64,000 nucleotides of DNA, from positions 2,593,501 through 2,657,500 of the forward strand of contig NC_087387.1 in NCBI RefSeq assembly GCF_963675165.1, written 5' to 3'. Below, piece after piece: positions 23,801 through 35,800 of the stretch (the stretch's first letter is position 1; each line of letters starts with the position of its first letter). Both the position numbers and the translations under genes were made by a program. The DNA comes from Halichondria panicea (taxonomy: Eukaryota > Porifera > Demospongiae > Suberitida > Halichondriidae). The notes under the pieces were generated by a model. It made no database searches, was not told the DNA's origin, and saw only the letters and a program-made list of their open reading frames with translations.

Positions 23801-26800
23801 TATGATACAACACGCAGTATATACATGTAGTACTCAATCTGAATTGCGAATGCATATTGAAGCATGAATACTTTACAGGCGCTATACAGACATGTGCAAG
23901 ATACAAAGGACCAACCGTTTCATGAGTCCCTTACAGTAGCTGAGGCCTGGCTGATAGGCTGACCTGGCACATGCCTTGTTGGCCTCCTCCAGATAGTGGG
24001 AGCTGCTCTCCAGCTCACCAGCCCTCCTGTTTAGCTCTATGAGCCCAGCCAATGCCTGAAAATGGTCTGACAGTGTGTGTGTACAAGGGGGGGGGGGGGT
24101 GAGATAAACGAACTGTGGTGAATGTTAGCAAGTTGTTAATTGTCATGTAGTAGTTTGCTTACACCAAATCAAGAAGTCTTGCACCAAATCTTGGGCTTGT
24201 CATGCAATCTCAATTGTCTGACTCATAGCCATTGAAATAATAATTATGACTATAATTATAGATTGTTCATTGAATACATGTACATGTACATTCGAAGGAG
24301 GTTAGATTAAAATGTAGTTACAGTATATTGTATATGTCTGTACACGTACAAACATGCATGTAATTAGAAAGGCTGTTATTATTGTATATGTAAAAACTAA
24401 CCGGGTTTCTTTCTTAAAATGTCTTGAAAGTGCCCTGCAGCCCTAGCGTAGTCCTCTTTACGAAATAGAAGGTCTGCCCTCATCTAGCGAGTAATTTTAA
24501 AGCAATTAGTAATTAACTACAGTTCTGTACAACAGTAAATACTTGCGAGAGGCAAAGCATTACTGCACAATCACTACAATCAATGTACATGTACATGCAT
24601 CTATCTAATACTGTACCAACTAAATATATGTACAGTAGCTACGGCCGGTAAAGCTGACTGTGTGTGTGTCAGTGTATTCCAGCTGTATAACAGAATGAAA
24701 GGTCATAATCGGGAGCCTTATGCGTAGATTTTCTGAGATTACTAAGTGTAATTTTCTTTACAAAGCTTTACGTCACAATTTTGGAAAATTTATGCGTAAG
24801 GAAGTCTTGTCAGAATATAAAAATGCACGTGTGTATACATCTCACTGCAAAATGGTTCCATACTATCAATCTTACCACAGAGGCTCTCTCATTATCCGGG
24901 TCTGTTCTAAGCAGTGTCACACACTCCTGTTCACAGGCGTCTAATTCTCCCTTCTGTAAGTGTAGATGAGCAAGTGCTATCCGTGCCTCGGAGTAGCTCT
25001 CATCAAAGGATAGAGCGTCTCTGTACAGTCGCTGAGCGTCTGCAAATTTTCTATCACCTACAAAGTGATCTGCCACCTGACCACAAATCCTGATATATGT
25101 AGCAGAATAAAACAATCAATTAACCTTGCCGTCTCTGAGTGAACCGAGGTACATGTACATGTACATGTAGTTATAGTTAGTTAGGAATGCATCCAACACC
25201 AACTCTCTAACGTACATGTATATATAGACTATAATTTATAGTAACAGCAAAATGGAACAATCGCAATCAAAAATTAACTCACTTTGCTGCAAGCAGCTTT
25301 TGTGCTGGAAGAGTATCAGGCTGCTCAACTCCAACTCTCTTCAGCACTCTGTGTGGAGAAGGTTCATCATAATTATAAGTGGGTATAGCACATGCAAAAT
25401 GGTACATACACAAATCCTGAACTTGGCTAAGATTCTTTTTAATTTAAAACAGCTTCCACATTAGCCTCCAATGAAAATGAAAAGCTTACGTCAATTGGAT
25501 TTCCCCGGCATTGGAGAGAGCAGCGAGTGCTTGGACTGGTCGTGTGGCTCGTTGGTGTACCTTGGCTAGCAGCAGCTGGTACCGGACATCTTCCATCATA
25601 GTAGCCAGATCTGTGCTCTCTGTAAGGAGAGCGTGACAAGAATGTAGGGGTAAGAGACAGTTCGGTGTGATGCATACAAATGTTTCATGTATAAAAGTAC
25701 TGCTTGCAGTGTTCGCCCACACAGTAGTTATGTTAAGGATTGTTTACGTTCCATAAATTCTGATGTAGTGGACAATAAGCGTTAAATACTCGCTGGAATG
25801 AAAAATGCTTGCTACTCGGCAAAGCTACCTCACATTGGATACAACTATATAACTATACCAGTCTCAAAAACTAGAGAAACGAGTATGACCCAGCCAGTGC
25901 TAAGCGTATAGGGAGTTTATGACGAATGTGTTCTAGGGCTGGAGTTTATGGTATGTAGTTAAACTTCACCCAGTTGCTACGATACAGATCCCAAGTGGGG
26001 TATATATCTAGTAGTAAATCAAGCTGTCTTGACTATAATCGTCATTTTTTATGCACGCACTTCGCCAGCAAGGCCATTTTTTTCAGTCTGTATAGATATA
26101 CATGTAGATAGAAGCATGCAAGCGAGCCACCCTCAAGTACATGTATATCGCTATAGTAGGTCACTGTTTAGTTTACCTTTCTCTATACTACTAGTCTATT
26201 AAAAATTGGCTGTCGACTACACAACCATCTCAGTAAAATTTGTGCAATCTAGTTTGCGTACTGATAGCTAGCAACTGCAAGCTGTACAGCTGCTCCAGGA
26301 TGAATCAAGTGCAAGTAAGAGTTTCTATAGGCTTCTAGTCATGTTTACTTGGATTTCAATAGTTACTTGCATGAGTAGTGCATCAGTATATACCGTATAG
26401 CGGGTAATTTTCGTGGGGTTAAAAACTCGTTGCCTGCTTGCATTCCTACGTTCTGGTAAGCCACGCCTACGTTAAAATTTCGTGGAGGTCAGCTTGCCTA
26501 CGAAAATAACGAATATTTTACCCCACGAAAATTACCCGCTATATGCATATAAAATAATTACAGAAACAGTGTCTCTAATTATCATCAATATTGCTGTAGC
26601 TGAAAAGTCAATCAGCCAGATTATGAATGTTACGGAGATTGATTATGTTAACAGTGATATGTATTATTTTTTATTTTGTTTTGTGAAGGGGGATGCGCGA
26701 ACGCAGTCCCCCACTACCAAAAATTGCGCACCCGAGTTTCCCACGTTTGGGGAAATCGCAAGCTTCAACTTGGCGAAGTGCAATGCACAAGTCTCCACCT

Positions 26801-29800
26801 GAGGGAACTGCCTTCTTGATCACAGTATCCCCTGTGCCAGGTAAGTTAAATTTCAGGCCCAGCTGATCGCACTTTATAGCGTTGTGACAACACAATCATT
26901 TGTGGTTACAATGTTGTCACGCCATTCACTATGAATACCATTATCTATGGCATATTTATGTCATCCCTTAAGTGTAATCTTTCGCTATTTTTCCGGTTAA
27001 TATCTGACACTTGGGTTCACCTTGGAATCGTTCACGGTAATATCGACACTAAATTTCATGAGTTCTATATATACAGTACTTATATTAATTATGGGAAATT
27101 ACAACTTTAAAGCTGAGCCACCCACCACATAATATTCGAAGAAATCTACACATGTTCCTAACAATGCCCAAGAACGCGCTACCCTTAAGTTAATTACGGT
27201 TTTAGGATAATTATATTGTTTGCTTATTAATTATATGAGATATTGTTTTGTATTTTTCCATTGTCATTGAAGTGTTTGTATGCATGCAGGTAATAACATA
27301 TATTCAAGCAAAAACTGTCTGTCCTTCCTTTCTCCACTACATGAAGAGTACAGAATAGCCACAGAGATTCGTGGTGGACACTGCCTTGTTTCTGCGTCAG
27401 TTTTCTAGAGCTACATGCAGAGGCCATGGAGTGACATACAAGAGCTCTATGACAAGATTTATACTTAACTCAGGGCCAGATGTTTAGAAAGTGGAAAACT
27501 GGCGCAGAAGTTGTGTAGCTAGATTTGCCGAAATTACTGTACAGAGGCTGAGCGGGAACGCCCACTTTTCTTGTGTGGGCGAACACTATATCCTAACCTT
27601 AATTTTAGGGCTCAAAATGGGTTCACTTTATAGTGCCGGATTTTATACGGTACTTTTACAGTGCCTTCAGTCCAGATACTTAGCATGCATAAGCCCAGCC
27701 AGTATTGTGAAAACACTTCAATGAGCCTGCTACTTTCCTCTACTGTGCGTGGAGCGGCCATCTTGGTCTTGGAGTGACGTTTCACTGACATCAGAAATTG
27801 TAAATTGTGGTAGGTATTGGTCACATGCGGGCGGTCGCCGCTCACGCAGTTATTGTCAGGAAATTCATAGATTACAAGCGTATACGTCATTACCATTGCA
27901 GTTAGTCTTTGATTTAAAAAGTGTTAGTAGTGGATCGACAAGATACAACATCTATATACATGTAATAACAATTATGTGTTGAAAAATCTGAACAGTTTGC
28001 TTGAGTTCCGTTGCTAAGCAAAAAGGCATATAAAAACCCCGATAATTGAGTAGTAACCAGTATGTGTATTTATGTGAACCATACTACATCATGCATAATG
28101 TTCGGTGAACTATTCAGGAATGTTGTACCAGAATTCCACACCTTAGCTGACAACGATTGGTATTTTTCATCGCTAAGCGATTGTCCACTATACGATAAAC
28201 CACCATAATTATACCCACCACCTTTGGTTGCCACGGAAGTCTTTGGAATCATTCTTTTACCTTTACCTACATAATGATATCAGCAGTACTTCTTAGAAAT
28301 GCCAATTTAACATGTACATGTATGTACTAATAGGACCAAGTTTTTTTCACTCTAGACTAAAGGCACCATGAAGTTGAATATTTCATACATCCTTGTTTGG
28401 AACATGTTAAGAGTGAAGACCACCCCTTGCTAGACTGAAGTCTTTGCAGGATTATACAGTCTAGGCTTGAATCTCCCATGCAAGGTGTACATGTGTGTAA
28501 CAGCAAGTAGAGAAGGTACAATGTAGGACCTTAGTAATTAACATTCTTCCATAAGAGTTTACAATGTGAGCTTGCTAGAGATCATAACAGCAGATCTACC
28601 AACCATAGCCACTGAAATTTAAGGAAAGGTTGAAGTTAAAGAGCCACACGTAAATGGCACACATTCCATTGCCATCCTTTGAACAGGATGGGTGCATGAA
28701 TAGCACTGAAACAGTGATGTGATATTTCTTTGTTTTGTGTTGTTTTGTGAAGGGGGATGCGCGAACGCAGTCCCCCACTACCAAAAATTGCGCACCCGAG
28801 TTTCCCACGTTTGGGGAAATCGCAAGCTTCAACTTGGCGAAGTGCAATGCACAAGTCTCCACCTGAGGGAACTGCCTTCTTGATCACAGTATCCCCTGTG
28901 CCAGGTAAGTTAACTTTCAGGCCCAGCTGATCGCACTTTATAGCGCTGTGACAACACAGTCATTTGTGGTTACAATGTTGTCATGCCATTCACTATGAAT
29001 ATCATTATCTATGGCATAGTCGCGCATTTATGTCAGCTTTCATCGAGTACAAAAAAGTTGTTCATTAATAATACACTTAGTAGAATTATTCTGGCAAGGC
29101 CCACATTTGGGATTATATGTTCTGGGAACAACTACCGACTGTTGGAGGCTCAACCATAAATCTACCTAATAATCGAAGCATCTCTCACAAAAAAACCGGG
29201 GCCCAAAACCAACAGAACTGTACACAAATACCTACCTTGATCCTTGTGGTCAAGTGCCACCAAGAGAGTCTTCTCTGCTCTATCGTAGTGTTTGAGCTTC
29301 AGATAAAGCTCTGCCAGGTCTCCTCTGAGGAATTGCTGGTTGGCTGTCTTGAGGGCTGCCTCGTAATAATTGATGGCCTTGTTGTAATGGTGTGTCTTGA
29401 CGAGTGCTTGCCCCACTTTACTGGCCAGGATACCGTCGCGAGGATTGGCCTTCAAGGCTGATTCGTATACTGACACGGCTAGCTCAGGCTGAAGGAAACA
29501 GATCAATCATTGAATCGGCGGGAAAAAAATTTGATAACAATGTCCACATACGTACACTGTATGGGAGTGGGTATTAAATGTACATGTGCACATACTCAAA
29601 TCTATACCACAAGACATAATAATAGCCATATCGACCATGATGCATGTACATGTAGCCCGGGATATGAAATGCCTAATGGGTATCAAAAGAACTTCAGAAA
29701 GTTTTTTACATGCACTAAGTACAGTTAAGTGTAGTGTGGTGTGTGTGTCTTATACTTGCCTCCTGTACATTCATGTAGGCATCTCCTAGGAGCAGTGAGG

Positions 29801-32800
29801 TTGGTGGCCCTGGTAACTTCTCACACAGATCCTTGTAGCACGCCACATACATCTTCTTGTCTTTCCTGTATTGATACCAATTCATCTTTAGATCTACATT
29901 GTACGTTCAAGCACATTTATACGGGAGCACACATATCTACATGTAACTCACACGGCCTGGGCTATACCGTATTACTAGTGGGTAAAATTTGCGAACGAGC
30001 CAAAAATTTGACCCCTTGCAATCTACATGTACATGTAACTATTGCGTTCTGGAAAGGATCGTGTGTCATACCAGTAGCAGTTTAGATTGACTTATGTTTG
30101 ATGCTCGCACAACATTCTAGTAATACGGTACTGATACTACATGTAATACATGCAACGGAAAAAACACAACCAATACCATTTACACTAAATATAGCATCTA
30201 GAGTGAGATGGCCTCAAGTACAAGGACGAATCGGAAAAGAATGTCCTTTGAATTATACGTTATTTGTCACTACTATGGCAATAGGATTGATTCAACCATA
30301 GATTGAGGAGAAAGGGATTGGAAACGAGGTACCCTCGAAGTACCATCCATGTTTCCCCACGGTTTTAATCGAGGCTTACTTCCAACGTGGGGGTCTAAAC
30401 ATGAATAATTCATGAGAATTGTTTTTGCTGTCTGTAAAAAGTCCACGCGAGCACTTATGCTGCAAAACATCAACTTCATCAAATACTTGTGGCCATTTGG
30501 GACACAGCACACTACTTAGTGACACAACCTTAGCTATATTAACTAACACAAGCATGAAAAATCGCGAAGTGTTAGACTAGCTACTTTATGACAATTAAGA
30601 TTGTATTTTCTTTGTTTCCAAATGATACTCACCATCAGGGGGCATTTGTTTAAGTGTTATAGGGGTCTTTGAGACGCATTTGTTGAAACACGAATTGTTT
30701 CTGAGCTCTACATAGATTTCATTGTAAAACATCACGTGAACCACTTCCGTTGCCAATCCCCTTCTACTCTATCTATGATTCAACCACCAATTTTAACACC
30801 TATTCATACTTGTATATCCACCTCACCTGTCCCTATGGTAGATCTGTGCCATCTTTTCCACCGCCTGTATGTAGTAGGGCTTGTCATCAGTAATGGTCTT
30901 GAGCAGAGCCAGTGCCTGGTCACTGTCCCCCCTGGCCAGGGCAAGGTCTGCATTCGCTATTGCTATCCTGGAATCATGGTGGTGCATGAGTTACCTTCTG
31001 AATACTGTATGTACGTAATGACGTACATGTACAAGGGTGGAGTCTACATGACTGGTTATGGTACAATTAGTACCAGTACGTACCATTAATAGACTGTGCA
31101 TATGTATTTTCATTCGAAACAGTTAAAATATTGCATGGGATTAACATTATTTTCCCTAGACATAATACCCTACACTGTACACCTACCTGACTTCCTCGGG
31201 GTTGCCAGCAAACGTATTGATGGCATCTTGCATGACTTTGGCAGCCTCGTGGGTGTGTCCTAGCTTAGTGTGCACCTGTACCAACTCCAGATACACAGTC
31301 ACTGTCTCACTAGGGCTGAGGGGGGGAAGGAGGGACTTGCCCGGACGTTTGGAGGAGATGAGTTGGAGGGCTGTTTGAAGAGACGAGAGAGAACCATCCA
31401 GAGAGCCACTTTGCTTCTCTGCCAGAGCCTTCACCAAGTGGTAGACAGCATAGCTCTGGACCTACAGGTAATTAATTTGTGAGGTGGACAATGTACGCAC
31501 ATGTACATGTACTGTCAGGGTTTTGAAGTAGAGGGGGGAAATGAGAAAAGTAACCAGAAAATGTTGCTAAAAAAAGGTCAACTGTTATTTCAATACCCAG
31601 CTATGGACACTCAGTCATAATTGAAAGGGGGGGAGGATATCCCCCCTTTCCCCCTGTATGACACCCTGACTGTATGTACATATTTGTACTAGTTACGGGA
31701 AAGCCTGTTTGGGATTATACATGTAGACAACCACACTCTAAGGAACAGTTTTTGTACAAGAAAGAGGCCACCTTTGTGTGTACGTAAAGGCCAACAGCCT
31801 TCCTCCCAAAGGTGTCAATCTGACACTGCTTGCACGTACATGCGGTGACATGTACAGTCTACCTGTATGTACCTCAAAGTTGCTGCTGAGTGCCATCTCG
31901 AGAGAGTTGGAGCACTGTTGGGTGTTGCCCTGTTGTAAGTGTATCTGTGCCATGAGGAGGTGGCTCTCCATTGAGCTGCTGTCCTGCTCCATGCAGCGCT
32001 GCACTAACGTTGCTGAGGCCTCAACATCACCTGTGTCAGTAATGGGGGACATAGAGAGAGTGAGCCTGTGTATACACTACATGTATGTACATGTATGTGC
32101 ATACGTACATGTACGTATATATGTAAGTGCTGTGGCTAAAGTGGAACCACCCAAAGGGATATTCTTGTAAGGCAACCTATTACAGGGGAAATGTCCCTAC
32201 AGTGTCGTATATTCAATTAAGGATAAGCACACCATAAGAACTTGCAAGTACCATTGCTAATTGCATTATAACCATGTACTGTGACAGTGTGCTCTATCCA
32301 TTTTTACATTTGTATAGCAACAGTTAAAATCCATAAAAACAGCAATAAACAAACAGGTGTAAACAAACAGGCCAACTATACACTGACCTGATAGGAATCT
32401 GATCTTTGCCAAGAGGAATAGAGTTCTGAGCATACCTGGTGCACATTTGAGCACCATGTCCACTGGTCTGACGGCCTTACGCAGGACTAAGGCTACTTGA
32501 GAAGGGGAGGATGCAGGCTACAGGGGCATGCATGGGAATGGGTGATGGGTGGGGTCAATAGAGACTTGAAATTATTATGAGTTACAGGGATTAATTTTTG
32601 ATTACCTACAATGTACATGTAGAAAATTTGCATGCCACATTTATGTGACATGGACATCTGTCACTCCAACAAATACCTCATGTATACGTACGTATAAATG
32701 TACATGTCATGTATTGCATGCATGTCTCTGTCTTGTGCATGTTTCCATACAAGACTCGCTATACAGTGTCTACGTAACATGTATTACATCAAAACTGCTG

Positions 32801-35800
32801 TTAAAATTTCCTTAATAGTAACAATGAGTGCATATCGTACCTCAGTGGGTGCATAGGCCATCATGGTGGTGGCAATCTGATGGAGGAAGTGCGGGTTGAT
32901 CAGCTGGTAGTACTTGTCACTCAGTGGGGTGCCCTGCACAAACAACAGCATTGAGCCCAGGGTACAAGTATTAACTACATGTAGTTTAGAGAGGACATAC
33001 AATGTACGTACAATACAAGCATTGAATGCAAACATGTATGTGTCCCTGTATATATACGTACATGTAGGTACGTATATTCGACTTTTAAAACTTCAGCAAC
33101 TGTACAACACTACAAATATACTTCAACACATAATACATGTAATTATACCAATTAAATCTACTGCACTATGAAATGAACCCATAGCGTGCAAGTCACCGTG
33201 ACAGGTGCTACGTGAAATTGAAGTGCAATCATGTTCACCATACCTTGACAGTGTTGGCATGAACGTCTAATGCTTCCTCCAGGCTAGCCAGCACCTCTGT
33301 CACTGGCCGCTGCTTCTGTTGACCCAACAGGGCATGCAGGAAGATCAGCTCAGACTGCTTGCCTATACTAGACTGGACCTGTGGGGAGAAGGGGGCGGTA
33401 AAGTTATTAGAATTCTTTCTACGACAAAATTTAATGTGAAAATGTAGAAACGGTTAAGGAAACACTGCGGGAACCGCCATGCACGCACAAAAATGTACAT
33501 GCAACTATATTATACACTATGACTCAGTAGTTAGCATTAAATCCAAATTGTACTAATGAGACTGGAAAAAAGTCGGCAGGTACAAATACATTGTACCTCA
33601 TTAAGGAATTCCAGCTGTTGCTCCGCCTCCCCGATCTGACGGTCAGTGATCTGACAGTAGATAATGCCAGCCAGGGCAGACACACTGGTCTCGTCCATAT
33701 TGAAGGCCTTACGATACGTCTGCAGAGACTCCTTACTCTGACCGTTCAACCGGTGCTGATAGGCAAGCTATGGGATGGAAGATATGGTAAATTAATTATG
33801 ACACTAGTATGGACTGTACTTACCTACATGTACAGTCCATACTATGGTTAAGCTCATACTGTACTTGACCGTAGGAGGATCAAGTACACAATGCAATCTT
33901 GTGAAACGGAAATATATTAAACTGAGAATGAATTGATCCTACATAAGTGTTTCCTTGCACAAAGGTCATGCTACTTGTCAGTACGTGTATAATACTCTCA
34001 TAAAAGAGGTTCGTATATACATACATTAGCCTCCTTCACAGCCTCTCCTTTTTCTGTTCTTTGTCACAATAAGAGAAAATTGAAGGAACAAGAAAGAAAG
34101 AAGGAAGCGACAAAGAAAAAGGAGAGCCTGCCTTGCTAAGTCGCGTGATCCCCTACTGATGTAGACAAATTTTAACGAGCGTAGGTCAGAGAAAACCTCA
34201 ATAACTGTCCTCCCACACAGTACTTGGAGCGCATTTACCAGGAACATAATCTGTACTGGAGTGTATAATTTTATGAACAGTAGAGTCAGCCTTCGTGTCA
34301 GTAGAGGAAGTATGAAAGACTAGAAAACTAGAGCAGACTATACTGCTGTAATAATTATATCTACTAGTCAAGTGGGTCTGTTCTGAACTCAGGAAAAAAA
34401 CTGAGCTAAATTTAGATCTAGATCTAGATCTTTAGTCTTTAGTCTTTACTAGGTAAGCCCTCGTCTACGATGTCTCCACACTTGATTCTGACTTACTATC
34501 TACAATGCTAACAGCTTTTATGTTAGAGTTTGCAATGCGTAGGCATGCTGTAGCTTTTTGCTCTGTCAGGCTCCACCCAGCTAGTGATTGCCCATGCTCA
34601 TTTTCACTTGTCTACCACTTGTCTACCGTCACGCGACTTAGCAAGGCAGGCTCTCCTTTTTCTTTGTCTCTTCCTTCTTTCTTTTTTTGTTCCTCCAATT
34701 TGTCCCGTATTTTATCTTATTGAACTATTGTGACAAAGAACAGAAAAAGGAGAGGCTGCGAAGAAGGCTATACATACACGTGATAGTCGTGTACACAAGT
34801 ACGTATACTGTTATGTGTGCACTACAATTAGAATTATAAGTGGGTATACTGTACATACCTCCGTGATGTAGAGTGAATTGGAGGGTGCCAGTGAGATGGC
34901 TCTCTCTACTAGAGTCATAGTTTGCTGGAGAACCAGCCTGTTACCATCAGACTATGTGGGGTGAGGTGGAATGTTAAACTCAGCTATTAATTGACTAATT
35001 CCTAATTACACAGCGTAATAAAATACATGTAGGCTACCAGTGTTCCATAAATAACACAGGCTATAATTATAAGCTGTTCGATACATGCAACTACATAAAT
35101 CAGGGCTGCATCCAGGATTTTGGATCAGGGGGGGGCGAATTAGGCAAATTAAAAATGTAGGAGGGGCAAAGTCATCAGAATTATAGCAGTAAAAACTGCC
35201 ATATCCTAGGGGGGGCGAATTACCCCCCTCGCCCCCCTCAATGCAGCCCTGTAAATGTATGCGCACATAGTTATAATGTACCAGTAAAACAACGAGTAGT
35301 GCAACATACTGCACCAGATATCAGAGAAAGCACCTGTACATGTACATGCATGTAGTTAAACTAATGACAACACACCAGTCGTGCGAGGGCTAGTGAAGTG
35401 TCATAGTAGAGGCCATGGTTACTGGGCTCACAGCGGTCCACTAACTGGACTAGTCCTGAGATCTTCTCAGCAGCTTCATTGAAGTCACCGTCCCGGGACA
35501 AGAGGGAAAGGGCCAGCAGACGCTGAGCCTCTATGCAGTTCACATCCACACTCAGGCATCTGCATGAGGTGGGGAAACAACTCACACATGTAATTATTAC
35601 GTAACAGGGTGCACTTTTACAACATGCAATTCAGGTACTAAGGTACTAAGGTACTAAACACCCGCCTCCACATAATGTAAGTATAATTGGGGCGAACGAA
35701 GAGAGTTCCTACATAGTGTTCGATGTAGCAATTTTGTCTGTATTGTACATGTATTTCATATGGACCGTCACGATATTAGCTTGTTGTACACATGATCCCA

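Noticed and set aside
28596..28887. Conserved open frames (also at 26482-26802 and 26671-26895) repeated at two places, looking like a duplicated protein
   Set aside because: They are translations of the two U1 snRNA genes; conservation is of the RNA.
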